NCBI RefSeq assembly: GCF_900496995.4
Contig: NC_044006.1
Span: 33,045,120-33,109,119 of the forward strand
Reading direction: 5' to 3'
From: Aquila chrysaetos chrysaetos
Taxonomy: Eukaryota; Chordata; Aves; Accipitriformes; Accipitridae
Length of the DNA stretch: 64,000 nt
Below, in pieces: positions 1 through 12,249 of this stretch; position 1 is the first letter of the stretch, and each line of letters starts with the position of its first letter. The notes beneath the pieces are model-generated. The model ran no database searches and was not told the DNA's origin. It saw only the letters and a list, made by a program, of their open reading frames with translations. Position numbers and translations under genes: made by a program.

Positions 1-2854
1 AGTCACATGTTGCAAAATGTTAAAAAGATGGAAAGCTATTTAAAGAACAAAACATGTCTCAGGAGCTAGAGAATCACTGTGGACTGACATATGGTAATCG
101 TATGTCAGCATATGCCTGTGCTGCATCTACAGCATATATCCATTTGCTAAATTCTATTTGTGTCCAAAATTGTAACAAGAAGATCAAGTTTCAATGCAGT
201 TAGAAAAAGGTAGAAGCATGATGATATGTTTAATTTTTAGTTTTCTGTAGAAGCAATCTTACACATTATTCATTCTTTCCTTGCTCCTTTCCCTGACCTC
301 AGAGACCATCCTGACAGTTAAAATAAACTTACCCATCTCACCCCCTGTTAAATTCTCAGTGTCAGGGAAGATGGGACCAACACTAAGATTAACTAGAAAA
401 CAGGCACTACAGACTTTCTGAAGTTTTTACTTTTTTTGGCCTCTATGTGAGAACAAAACTGCATGCAATCTCTTCAAGTTGCAGGGAGAGGGGAAACAGT
501 TTCAGCTCCCTACTCTGAATCTAATAATTTAATAACCTAACCACTGAGTCATTGTGTGTATTTGTTTCTGATTTCTAGACCAGAAATCCCATTCCAAACG
601 TGAGAAATCTCCCTTTGGAAAATTTTGCTGAACTTAATATGATTTTGGTTTCAATGAAATAGAAAAATTAGAAAAGTGCTGGGAAATTTCCAACACTAGT
701 CAGCTGCAAACGAGTTGCGAGATACGAGCTAACCCCAGTTCTCATGTTGTTTCCCCAAAAAATATTCCTTCCTCCATCCCAAAGTTGAGGATAGCTGTTC
801 CAGTTTCAGGGCCCGTATTAGAGCTGATAAACTATGTGTTTGACTATTCTGGCAACTAGAAAAGTAGGTTATTATGAGCTGCAAAAAACGTCGACAATTA
901 ACAGTAATAATAGTGAATGTTGTGTAATACTTGATGGGTCTAAAATTTCTTCCATTACTCAAGTGTAAATGGAAAGTGAGCATTTTACTTGAGGGTACTG
1001 CATGATTGTGAAATACGTTTGAGTGAGAAGAGAGACAAAGCTGTAGAACTTCCAAGTGTAATACAGTATTGTTTCAGTTACACAGATAAAGTAAATGGAG
1101 TATGTATTTCCCTTCTATGCAGAAACATGCAGTGAAGAACTTATATTTCTAGTCAGAAGGTCAGGAAATGGATTCTCCTCTCAAGATAAATCCAAAATAA
1201 TTTTGCCAAAGGAGCATCACTAGGTTGATACTGCTATACTTGAGATGAGAAATTCACCCACATTTTTGAGTCCCAAGCATGAATGAATGCAGCAGACCAG
1301 TGAAGCAATCGTATAGTCGTTTGGTTTCATTAAATGGGACATAGGATAACTACATGTGTCAAGAGCTAGAAAAAGGAAAGCTACTTTTAACATACATAGG
1401 TCCTGGGATTACACAATCACCAGGATTTCTGCCCAAGGATTGTTGTACTGAAATGTGTTGAAGGTTATTGTCATAACCAAACATGGAGGTGGTGGTTGAG
1501 GAGAGACTGTGTGATGTTAACTGCGGTTTCTGCTTCACTGCATTACCTTGTAATGACATTAGCACATATTTTACATTCTGTGAGGGGAATGCTTCCCTCC
1601 TCCTCCCTGCCACTTAGAAACAATGAAGAGATGAGATCTGACACTTGAAAATGCTGTAATGCTCTGACCTTGTCAGGGTATAAGATGGTCTTAGTAGATG
1701 CAGAAAATTCAGCTGCCCAGAGTATTTTTGCTTTGTCCAGCTGGTGTCCTACCATCTCCAGTACGATCTAAAATACAAAGCTGCCTCCAGACAGCATTGC
1801 TTTGTTATTCACTTGACTTTACTAGCCTTGTCAAAGTTAATTGGATTTGTGACATGGTCAGATGTTTCTTTCTTGATTCTGTTGTCCCTTGCCTTACAGG
1901 ACACATATGCCAGGGGAAACTACAGTACATCTAGCAAATACTAAAAATATGAAAATGTACATGGACATGCTACCAAAATTTTTAGGAACTAAATTTTAAG
2001 TAGATGTGTGCTTAAAATAAATTTTTTAAATTCTAATATAGGCCAATATTGTCACTTAGTTCCTAATTTATCGAGATAATTAAGGCACTTACAAATCTTT
2101 TTATTTAAATATATCCATAGCGCTCTAGACAGTCTAATATCACACTCATTAGTTTGGTCAGGCATAAACGCCCAACTAAATCTTACTGCAAATGAATGCT
2201 GTTTTGGGGAAGAATGCACATAAATCACAGAAATATGAGGTTACACTTGTGGTAAAATTTCTTAGTTTATTAAATATTAGAAAAATCTATACTGTTTATT
2301 AAAGCAGTAATTACAGCCATAGTTTTATTATACTTTGTGTAATAACGTTTATGTTTTGTATACGAGATGACAGTCTCAGGCTATAAAACAGCTCTTGTGC
2401 AATTCACTTTCTAAATATTTGCTACTATTACTACTGTAATATTTTGCTGTAAACATTTTTAAATACAATGAAAAACAAATATCAATAACTGTGATAAACA
2501 TTAAGTGATTCAAATCAAAAGCCACAAAAGAAGAGGACTTCATTTACATCTACTGTAAAAAGCACGAGTTTGGGAGCAGATTCACTAGAAAGGATTTATT
2601 CTGAAATGCAGTCTATCTAATTACAGAAGTTTTGGTTAGACAAGAGGCCCATACATTGCCTTTGAGAATAGATACACACACACACACACACGCTTACGCC
2701 CAGAGTGCACACACACATTCACACCCAGAGCATACCACTATGGAAGTCACAGTGGATACAGTCTTTTCTTTGGGCTTGGAACAAGAGTAAATCAACCATG
2801 GTTTTGGGTACAAAGAACATATAGAAATAGCTGAACATTCATTTGTATGTCAGC
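1..2854. other. AT-rich intergenic DNA, no gene seen
   Basis: Only short open frames occur here, none with recognisable protein similarity or a convincing splice-site context. The base composition is AT-rich with many homopolymer runs. The only structured element is the CA microsatellite near its right end. I see no promoter-like CpG cluster and no repeat family I can name. Confidence 0.6.
2674..2729. repeat. CA/TG microsatellite, interrupted
   Basis: A pure AC run of about 18 bases (2674-2691) is followed, after an interruption, by a second shorter ACAC run near 2708-2716 and CACAC-like remnants. It is a simple-sequence repeat likely to vary in length between individuals. Confidence 0.85.
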
Positions 2855-2859
2855 ATGAG

Positions 2860-3434
2860 TGTCGTGGTTTAACCCCAGCCAGCAACTAAGCACCACGCAG
2901 CTGCTTACTCACTCCCCCCCCACACCCAGTGGGATGGGGGAGAAAATCGGGAAAAGAAGCAAAACCCGTGGGTTGAGATGAGAACAGTTTAACAGAACAG
3001 AAAAGAAGAAACTAATAATGATAACACTAATACAGTGACAAGAGCAATAATGAAAGGATTGGAATGTACAAATGATGCGCAGTGCAATTGCTCACCACCT
3101 GCCGACCGACACCCAGCTAGTCTCCCCGCGGCGATTCCCCGCCCCCACTCCCCAGTTCCTATACTAGATGGGACGCCACATGGTATGGAATACCCTGTTG
3201 GCCAGTTTGGGTCAGCTGTCCTGGCTGTGTCCTGTGCCAACTTCTTGTGCCCCTCCAGCTTCCTCACTGGCTGGGCATGAGAAGCTGAAAAATCCTTGAC
3301 TTTAGTCTAAACACTACTTAGCAACAACTGAAAACATCAGTGTTACCAACATTCTTCCCATACTGAACTCAAAACATAGCACCATACCAGCTACTAGGAA
3401 GACAGTTAACTCTATCCCAGCTGAAACCAGGACA
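2860..3434. mobile_element. Solo LTR of an endogenous retrovirus, with 5-bp target duplication
   Basis: The element starts TGTCGTGG and ends ACCAGGACA, so it has the TG...CA termini of an LTR and a length of 575 bp. It is flanked on both sides by the same five bases, ATGAG (2855-2859 and 3435-3439), as expected of a retroviral integration. No internal gag, pol or env sequence is present, so it is a solo LTR left by recombination between two LTRs. The termini (on the opposite strand beginning TGTCCTGGTTTCAGC) resemble an LTR family I recall as abundant in neoavian genomes. A 5-bp duplication suggests an ERVL-type or related class rather than the 6-bp type, but that is inference. Transcriptional orientation is uncertain; the opposite strand is my guess. 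The open frames inside it are not genes. Confidence 0.85.
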
Positions 3435-5369
3435 ATGAGCTAAATTTCATAGATTTTATATGATATTAAGAGCAACGAGAGAGGGAGAGACAGACTGACA
3501 AAGCAGTTAAGCATGGGCTTAACTTTAACTTTATATCTAAATCCTCATGAAGTCAACAGCTATGCAGTTGGCGCTGTCAGTATGCAGCTGAAGATATGAC
3601 CATCATAGTCTGCTGTTCTATACAAGCATGTTATTAAGTTTGTAAGCAGTAATGGAGTTAGGCAACTACTTTTAATCTGTAAATGTTGTGAAAAACATGC
3701 TAGCAAAATTTTTATATTGACTGGTGCAAAAGAATAAAAAAATCAAAGAGAAACTAGTTGTCATCATTTCAAAGACATTTTCAAGAAACAGTGTGTATGA
3801 TTTATCTCTATTTCACTCTAATTTCATTATTAGCACAGCTCCAATGCTTTCAATACACATAGAGCTGGAGTAGCACAGAGGCTAATCAATTGAGCTTGGT
3901 TTCATTTTGGACAGGACATTGGAAGCATCTGCTAAACGCACAACAAGGCCAACCTTCTCCACCCTTGGGGATACAATATATATTGTATTAGCTGAGAAAC
4001 AGGAAAGGAGTATTTATTTTATTTTTTTAATTATAGTGCTTCCATCCTTCACACTGATTTTGATGAGCCATTGGTCCAGTCAATGAAGGCAATGTTTGGT
4101 TCTTCAGTTCTTGCACTGCTAGATAACACTGTATAAGCAAAAAGATTATCCACCTAGATTCTGAAACCATTATTCTACCTTACTAGGAACTTCAGGAATG
4201 GACTTACCAACTTTAGTGGGTCAAGGTATAAAGTAAAGTTACTAAGTAAACTTGCTGAAAAAGTTACAAAGCTGGAGAAAATCTATCAGAATGTCATCTT
4301 TATAGTTTCTGTTTGACAAATTAATGATAAGAAGCATTAATTATCTTATGCTCTAGTGTATTTTGTTAATTAAAAATTCTTCATTAAATTTCCTTGAGGG
4401 TAATTAGTAAAAAAAATTATCATCTCCAGGCAAGTCTATAAAATATTTGGTGTATGACAGTTGCTTCATTACATTAACATGTCTCTTTTAATATCATTTA
4501 ACTTCAGTAAAAGAGAGATTTATTTACTTATATGGCACATAGTAGCAATCTACAAGCAATGGCTGGAGCAGAAAAAGTTGTTCTTCTCCAACCATGCCTA
4601 CTACTGTGGAATTGATTTATTTTTGGAGCAGAGGTCTGTTAGGAAAGGTAAGTTTTCTAACAAGCTATTTAAAATGCAGTGAACTATTAAAGAATAATCA
4701 GAAAAAGAAAGCAGAATTGCTTTGTATGCTTTTATTTTACTAACCTGTTTGAGTAATGGTTAGCACTTAACTTTTATACAGACATGAAGAGTTACAATCT
4801 CCAAAACTTCACTAGCATTGCTCTGTGCTATTAAATTGTACTGTTCTCAGCACTAAAAAGATAGGAGAAAAACTGTTAAGGTCAACAACAATTTACACAT
4901 CAACACAAAGCTTATCAGCTTTTACTTATTATTACAGTCCTTCCACAATACATTAATACCAAGGGTGTATTAACTACCATGAATATCTGAGTAAAATATT
5001 GCACATTAGTCCACAAGATATTGCTGAGGTCTGGTTGAATCTAAATAAGATTGGATATTTGTAGGAGAAACAAGAATGTCTGTTAAGATAAAAAGAAAAC
5101 CCAAAACCCCAACAAAACCTAACCTCTGTCAGAAGCCAAATTTCAGCTTAAAAAGCAACATTCCTCTAGACACGCTGTTGCATTTTGTGTCATTTCTACC
5201 TGAACCTTGGAAGCAGGACTGCTACAAAGTAATGTGTTAAATGCACACATCCATCTTTTCAGATACAAGGTCTTCCTTAGTGAAAGGAATAGGATGTCCA
5301 CTTACAAAACAATTTCTTAGAAAACTACTAAAAGCTGGCACAAGATAAAACATCTCCAGACCTGAAAGT

Positions 5370-5640
5370 TTCTTAGCCTACCTCCCAGCCTGCTGGGAGG
5401 CTGTCTGCACAGCACATCACCCCACGATGATGGAGTCCCTTTGGGTGGTACCTCAGAGGAAGTCCATCTGGCCACCCGCTCCGGAACCTGCAGCCCTGGA
5501 AGTGCTGCCATCCTTGACGCAGAGGCAGTTGCAGCTTTTGGAAGGCTGGGCAACCTGCCAAGTGGATGGGTAGATGAGCTGGCAGGGAACCAGCAAGTTT
5601 CTGGCAAAAATCTGATAAGCTTGGGTTCCACAAGATTTGT
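5370..5640. other. Unidentified GC-rich block in AT-rich DNA
   Basis: About 270 bases are clearly richer in G and C than the flanks and are open in several frames, for example 68 codons on + from 5441 and 104 codons on - ending at 5317. No splice sites clearly bracket it, and no protein family or repeat family is recognised. It may be a fragment of an old mobile element, or an exon of an unrecognised transcript. Confidence 0.3.
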
Positions 5641-7854
5641 TATTTAAAACATAAGAATGCTCGCTTCTGCTCATACCAAAGTACTGGATAGTTTATATTA
5701 GAAAGTGCATTTTGTAAAAGTCCATTTCCTCCCTCCAAAATAAACACTGAGTAAAATTTAACCTGACAGTTTTTCATCAAGTTCAGATAAAAACACACGT
5801 TAAGCAATATATGCCTAATTAGAAAAAATACCATTGAAGTAAGTAGAATCATATAATCTACCTGGTAAGTCATGTCATTGATTGCCTGCACAGTGCCATA
5901 CAGTGCATTGTAGAAATTCTGCAGCCAGTTCTAAGAGACATTGCTGAAATATCACTAGCAATGTGTCTGCTTAACCATGGCACTTCCTCAGGTAGGCATG
6001 GGCAGACATTGACTATAAAAATGGTTTAAAACATTATCACTCTCCCAAGTTTTTTTGGCTTCCCTTAGCTAGAACTAGTAAAAAGGATAATGTGATCTCC
6101 TGATTTAGCTCAGTATGAAATTGCCACAGCACAAACTTTAATCAATCTCCAAAAGTATTTTAGACATCAAGTAGCACGTATTTATGTTAATGGAGTTATA
6201 TTGCTTATTGTATCCAAGCTAGAACCTTCAGCTTGGATTGTGCAGAATTTGCTTATGTATTTAGAAGACCAGAAAAATCTACAGCCCTTCCATTACCAAA
6301 CAGTATAATAATTAAGTAATTAAGTAACAACTACTTAGCTCTTGGAGTAGCTAAACTCTAAAGAAGTTTAGCAGCCTTTCTTTGTAAAACATTATTTTGG
6401 GACTGAAGGTTGAAGCCATGCTGATGAATCCAATTTTCCTTCTGCACTTGTGTCAATGCTTTACACTCTGACCAGGTGGCTGGCAAGCCATGACCCAAGT
6501 ACATATTGCTTTACAGCCAGGAGTTCCTTATAAGGAATGCTGACAGCGTTACCCCCTGTGAGTATCTACATCTCACTGCATTTGGTTTTCAATATTCCTC
6601 CTTCATCATCTCAGAACAAATGCAGGATTCATGCACCCACCTAAGTATTATTTAGCCTGAGGCCTATCACTTGGGAGCAAAGTAGCTTTATGCCATGTTA
6701 TGTTCCTTCAGCTCTTAAAACTGCTAGAACCAATTTCAGCTGTTATGTACACTCTAAGTTCTGCTTTTTTTCAGAAACCTAAAGAATCTGTTAGGGAAGG
6801 TAGGAATCACTGTAGCAAAGAAGGATCTACATCAGGTATTCTGTCCATTGCCAACAAGAAAATACAAGCATGTATGACACCCTTTTGCAACCTGGAATTT
6901 CTGTTGTACCAGTACAAGACTTTAGAAAGAAAATATCTGGCAAAAGACAATGAAAAGTGAAAAGGTTTGTCTCAAAGTTTCCATTTTATATATTCCACAA
7001 TTCAACTTCTTTGACCAAGGAAGGTGGGGGGCAGCTCTTCTTTCCTGATAGCCAGCAGGAATAATAGAGCATAGAGGTAGTCAGTACACATTTTAATTTC
7101 TCATGCATTCTCTGGAGCACCAAAAGAAACTGTGCATTCCTATAAGGCTTCCACTATAGCGAATCTCATCTGTTTGTCTCCCTTCCTAATATCTAGTAGC
7201 ATGCAGCATACACGCTCATACTGTATTAGAATATAACAATAATTCTGTAATGTGGAAAACATCCACATTTTCTGAAGTCAATGCCTGCAGCTTGCAAAAG
7301 CCATACCATACATAAAGGACTGCACTGCAGGAGCTGGTCAGACCACCTTGTGTATGTCATGGCCTTTTCTACAGAGAAGGATACCTTTATGTCATGCATT
7401 GGTATTAAGCTGAATTTCTTCTTGCACCTTATATGTCCTTGGTCACTGGCATTTTTCATGAGACAAAGTAAATGCCAATTCTCTATGGGCTGTAAGGGAA
7501 ACCAGCTGCTAGTTATAATGGGGGTTTCAAGAGCACTTGGTCAACCTGAATCTTCATAGAAGGCTTAAGTACCTCCAGACTGTATTACATCTGTCAGAGC
7601 AGCAGCAAATACAACATAAAATGTAGAGTAGGTCCAATTTTTAGTGTGTCAGTAGAATCAGCCTGCAGTTATTTTTAACTGCCTTGGAAAGCTTAGCAGG
7701 CAGATACAGTTAATCCTTTAAAGGATTTGCAGGTATTCATAGCGTAATAAGTAAGCATACTGGATTAAACCAATAGAAGATTGTAGACAGACAAAGACAA
7801 CCTTTACATGCTAGCATTCAAAAAATAAAAAGAACAATTTCTTTTATATACTTT

Positions 7855-8095
7855 TTCCTGACAATCACTCTCAATTGTCGGTATGTGCGAGAATCCCATA
7901 CTCTGATGAAATAAAAATGTTAATTAGAGCCATTAAACTCAATGTGTGATAATTAAATCATCAAATAGCAGTGAATTTCTGTTGTCTTGTTTTCCCATTA
8001 TTCTACAAATTCTTTGAAAAGCAGAACTACATGGTGAAAATGAATTAAAAATGCATCTACTTATGCAATAAATAAATAATGGAACTAAAGTGGTA
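7855..8095. promoter_or_regulatory. Candidate conserved non-coding element (speculative)
   Basis: This stretch is complex rather than low-complexity and holds a cluster of homeodomain-type core motifs (TTAATTAG near 7919, ATTAAA, ATAATTAAATCATC near 7950). It has no open frame. Such composition is common in vertebrate conserved enhancers, but I cannot measure conservation here, so this is only a candidate. Confidence 0.2.
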
Positions 8096-8239
8096 AAAAT
8101 TCATTTTAGGAAGAAGAAAAAAAAGGATGAGTGATTTTTATAGGTCAGATTTTGTACTGCTTGTATTCTTTTCTTCATAAAGAAATATTCACACTGAGAA
8201 AGTATCAGGATTCACTGACATAGGCTCAACTGAGAGATC

Positions 8240-8800
8240 TGCGCCCTTCAATATATTCATAAATGATATGGAAATGTACACACATAAGACGACGGCAAAG
8301 AAAAAAAATCAGATGACACAAAACTATGAGGCTGAGGAAATCTAAAGCTGGCTATGAAAAGCTTCAGAGGATGGTTCAATACTGAATGGGTGACAAAATG
8401 CCAGAGGCTATTCAATGTCAGTAAGTGTAATGCACATCAAGAGACGAGGGGAAAATACATATATACATGGGGTGTTAGTCAGTATCACCAGGAAAGCTGA
8501 AAACATCTGGTGCTTAAAGAAGCAAACAGAAACTTAGGAAGTATTTAAAAATTAACAGAGAACAAAAACAAAAAGTCTGCCCTGTATACTTTCATGCCAC
8601 AGATATTATGAATACTATATGCAGTCATTCCATTATCAAAAAGGTTATGGTAGAATTAGAAAAATATCTGAAGAAGGATATCGTAGAGGTGTTTAAGTCA
8701 TTAATTTTATGAAAAAGGTGAGCTGGAAACAGTTATTCACTAGTATTCATAATATAAATATTGGAAGGCATGCACATTTTTTGGTAATAATAAACTAAAC
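8240..8800 (+). mobile_element. Old, degraded CR1/L3-type LINE fragment
   Basis: The segment reads like the reverse-transcriptase portion and 3' part of a CR1/L3 LINE after heavy decay. It holds a trace of the motif 'ATATTCATAAATGATATGGA' (encoding IFINDM-like residues downstream of the catalytic region), then a GATGACACAAAA stretch, then text comparable to the 'small fraction / trailing' half of the ORF. Stops and indels break every frame. The subfamily and exact ends cannot be fixed by eye; it is much older than the CR1 at 11.5-12.2 kb. Confidence 0.45.
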
Positions 8801-9439
8801 TCATTTTCATTAGATATTGCAAGGCCCAAACTATACACGGATCAAAAAAATCATGACTTCATGAATTCAGCAGTTCTATTCAGTAGGTCAGCAGTAACTA
8901 TTAAACAAAAGAGTCTCCTAGCCACTGAAGGGTAGAAGAGCATGATGGAAAAATCACAGTAAGCATGACTGCCTTCATACAGTTTTTCCATAAGTATCTT
9001 CTTACTAAGACAGGATACTAGGTTAGGTGGACTTCTCATCTGGCTGAATTCAGCAGTTCTCAAGTCCTCATGACTAGAATGACTGAAATCACAATGTAAA
9101 ATATTGCATATTTTTACAAGAAATTTGACCAGGACCTGCCTGATTCTATCACTGTTATTTAAAAAGAATCAAGATTAAACAAAATTGTTTCATTAACCAT
9201 ACAACTGAAGAAGCCTAATTACCTAAATGTTTTTAAGGTTATATACTCTGACTACCAGAAAACCCACTCCTTTCACCCCTCAACTCTGTTAACTGAAATA
9301 CATATATACAATAGTTGAAATATATGTACAAAGATAAGAGCAGATTATTACTCCACACAGTTATAATTAGGACCCTGCTCTTCCCAGATTATTCAATAGT
9401 GGAATTTTTTTGTTGACTCTGCCACTTGAACAGAATTGT

Positions 9440-9740
9440 GAGACACAGGAGCATAGGACTAGAAGGCAACTCTTACACTTGCAGTTGTAACACTTAATCC
9501 CTTTCAGAAACTGACCAAATCCCCTTTTATAACTACTTGATCAGCTGGCAGCCCCAAAGTGCCTCTGCCCTTGCAGAAAATTCTTTTTGATTTTTAGACT
9601 CAACATATTCCTAGTCAGTCAATGACTTATGCTCTTCTACTTAAACAGAGCTTTACCTCTCTGGTGGTATAGTCAAAGAAAGAAATTCTATCTTCTGTTA
9701 ATACTCATTTTGCCTAGCTAATCAAGTCAAGCTGTTTTAC
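9440..9740 (-). mobile_element. Possible old CR1-like 3' region fragment, reverse orientation
   Basis: The sequence 'CATAGGACTAGAAGGCAACTC' followed by a cysteine/leucine-poor, stop-filled stretch resembles the reverse complement of old CR1 3' ends, in which 'cataggactggaagggacct' introduces the element. The resemblance then fades, and the boundaries are guesses. Confidence 0.3.
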
Positions 9741-11530
9741 AGCACATCTATCTTACAACATGGTATGCAATGCGAAGAGGTTCAAGCCAAGTGGGACACC
9801 ATGCCAGTCAGTGCGGCACAGTGCGGACACTCTTTACCCACATGCCCCTGATTCTAAGAGCTGTATAGAAATGTTAGCACATTCCTTTCAAGCCAATGTG
9901 CCATGTCACCAAGACAGCCAGTCTTCCTGACCATGTATTCCATGCCAAACTAATGTGGTTCTACTGATTCACTTCCAGAAATAGTTTAGTGGTGGTTAGA
10001 TCAATTATTTCTATACCATACTTCACTGTGTCGTGTAATTAGGCTTCTAATCTCACACTGTACACTTCTAATCCCATGGATCACCATACTCTTCCTCCTC
10101 ACTGACTCTGTACTGATTTGCCTTTCTGGAACACAGAATTTCCGTGGAACAGACTCTAATTTCTTCCATACATATCAAAGTCTATGATAATCTTTGACAT
10201 GCAAACTGAAAAGATTTTCAGAGTTTGCACCGACAGCTTTGCTGGAATGCTTAGCCTTACGAGTCACCACAATGACTCTAAAGTTTAGTGACAACTCTAT
10301 TATGAGCATGACATCAATTCTTATCATTTTGGAAGAAACATCTCCTTAATATAGTAGTGGCAGATAACTGGTATCATCACCAGGTTCCTAACAGAAGCCC
10401 AAGAAGGGAAAAAATGCAGTTAAAACTGTAAGAAATTAAGACTGACAGAACACTTGACAATGGTTCTGCACCTTTTTTTGCTTTTTTAAGAACAGTCTAT
10501 CTTAATTTCTCACATATTCCAATCTTTCCCCTATACAAGCCAATTTGCTTAGCTAGCCTGGACATCTTTCATTCTTCATGGTTTCTCTGGCTCTGTTCCA
10601 CACTGCAGATTTGTTACTGCGAGTCAGTCTTACAGATACTGCACAGAGAATGCAGTTTCAGGAAGTCTACCACTTATCTGACTGAATGCTTCACTGTCAT
10701 ATTAGTTAGCACTTCTTTTGAATTGAGGAAGGGCATTCTTGGGAGAAACTGAACTCTGCTTTCTGTACTGTCATCAGGACCTTACCTCCCTTGCCCCAAC
10801 TACTACTTGATTACTGATAGGCACCTAAAATAGGGTTTTTTGGTTGGAAAGGGCCTGTGTCACTGAGGAAGGGAAGGATGAGGAGTGGAAGTAAGGGTGT
10901 GATCTACTGGCTGTGGGGAAAGTGAGAAAGCTTGCAAGATGTCAGGCAGCTTCTCACCTTAGGGAAAAAGAGGGAATGAGAGCAATTGCTTGGACAGTGG
11001 ACTCTATCCTGGCACAAGCATGAAACGAAGACTGGGACAAAGATCAACATAAATCTTAAAAAAGGATCTGAAGGCAGAAAAGGGCTCCAAAACATAGGGA
11101 TGTAGGAAGAGCTTTATCACAAAGCAAAGAAAACATGAGAAGCTCCAGGACCCTAATGGCCCAGAGTGACTTGGTGGATGAGAGGATGAGGGGCATTCAT
11201 GTTTTACAGATGAATTAGAAATGGTGAGAGGAAAAGGGCTGTGAAAGACACAGTGGATTAGGAGAAAGGACATACTGAAAAACATTTTTTAAAAAATCTC
11301 GATTTTTAAAACGTGTGGCCTTCTGCACAAATTTAAATTTAGTTATTGAATATAACAACATAACAATAATAGCTGTATATACATATTTTTTCTTATGAAA
11401 GCAAGGCAAAATTTTACTAAAGTCAAATATGCAGACTATATGTATTTACCACAACATGAAACCACAAAATGTTTATTTTAAAGTAATTGATAATGGTTAC
11501 AACTTGCAGGCTTTAACATATATTTTGGAA
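9741..11530. other. Intergenic DNA, no gene seen
   Basis: There are no recognised exons. The part from about 10860 to 11280 is unusually purine-rich on the + strand, which opens pyrimidine-rich frames of 60 to 93 codons on the - strand. These are compositional artefacts and not genes. Confidence 0.5.
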
Positions 11531-12249
11531 ATCATAGAATCATAGAATCATTTAGGTGGGAAAAGACCTTCAAGATCATCGAGTCCAACCATTAACCATG
11601 CCCACTAAACCATGTCCTGAAGTACCCTGTCCACTCGCTTTTTGAATATCTCCAGGGATGGTGACTCAACCACTTCCCTGGGTAGCCCATTCCAATGTTT
11701 AACAACCCTCTCAGTAAAGAAATTTTTCCTAATACCTAACCTAAATCTCCCTTGCCTCAACTTGAGGCCATTTCCTCTTGTCCTATCTCCAGCCACCTGA
11801 CAGAAGAGACCAACACCCCCTTTCAGGTAGTTGTAGAGAGCGATAAGGTCTCCCCTCAGCCTCCTCTTCTCCAGACTAAACAGCCCCAGTTCCCTCAGCC
11901 CCTCCTCATAAGACTTGTGCTCCAGGACCCTCACCAACTTGGTTGCCCTCCTCTGAACACGCTCCAGCAACTCAATGTCTTTCCTGTAGTGAGGGGCCCA
12001 AAACTGAACACAGTACTCGAGGTGTGGCCTCACCAGTGCCGAGTACAGGGGAACAGTCACCTCCCTGCTCCTGCTGGCCACACTATTTCTGATACAGGCC
12101 AGGATGCGATTGGCCTTCTTGGCCACCTGGGCACACTGCTGGCTCATGTTCAGCCAGCTGTCAACCAGCACACCCAGGTCTTTCTCTGCCGGGCAGCTTT
12201 CCAGCCACTCTTCCCCAAGCCTGTAGCACTGCATGGGGTTGCCGTGACC
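11531..12249 (-). mobile_element. CR1 LINE, 5'-truncated, 3' end on the left
   Basis: CR1 elements are non-LTR retrotransposons of birds and reptiles that insert as 5'-truncated copies. Here the left end reads ATCATAGAATCATAGAATCA, which on the element's own strand is the diagnostic ATTCTATGAT tandem repeat at the CR1 3' terminus. Inward of it lie the conserved CR1 3' UTR and, at 11605-12234, the end of ORF2. The right end is the truncation point, about 12249-12256. The hexamer GAAATC occurs at both borders (11528-11533 and 12250-12255), a possible target duplication. CR1 usually lacks clear duplications, so this may be chance. The copy has few lesions and is relatively young. Confidence 0.93.
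11605..12234 (-). pseudogene. CR1 ORF2 C-terminal fragment, 209 open codons
   Basis: This is the C-terminal portion of the CR1 ORF2 protein, the part downstream of the reverse-transcriptase catalytic centre. Family-typical stretches are visible: EKDLGVLVD near residues 18-26, then the [20 protein letters not shown]-type block (about 56-75), [12 protein letters not shown] (about 90-101) and [13 protein letters not shown] (about 180-192), and it ends at the normal ORF2 stop. The endonuclease and polymerase catalytic motifs are missing because the element is 5'-truncated, so it cannot be active by itself. The apparent start methionine is an internal residue. The reading frame is intact, which indicates a fairly recent insertion. 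Confidence 0.9.

Larger units (their letters stand above)
3440..8239. other. Intergenic DNA, no gene seen
   Basis: This is AT-rich sequence without supported exons. It contains one local GC-rich block (about 5370-5640) and a stretch dense in TAATTA/ATTAAA motifs (about 7855-8095) that are described separately. Open frames up to about 100 codons occur but lack similarity I can recognise, and their codon content follows local base composition. Confidence 0.55.

Noticed and set aside
2989-3267. 92-codon minus-strand frame with a hydrophobic C-terminus within the LTR
   Set aside because: It lies wholly inside the solo LTR, which is non-coding; the hydrophobic end is translation of AT-rich LTR sequence.
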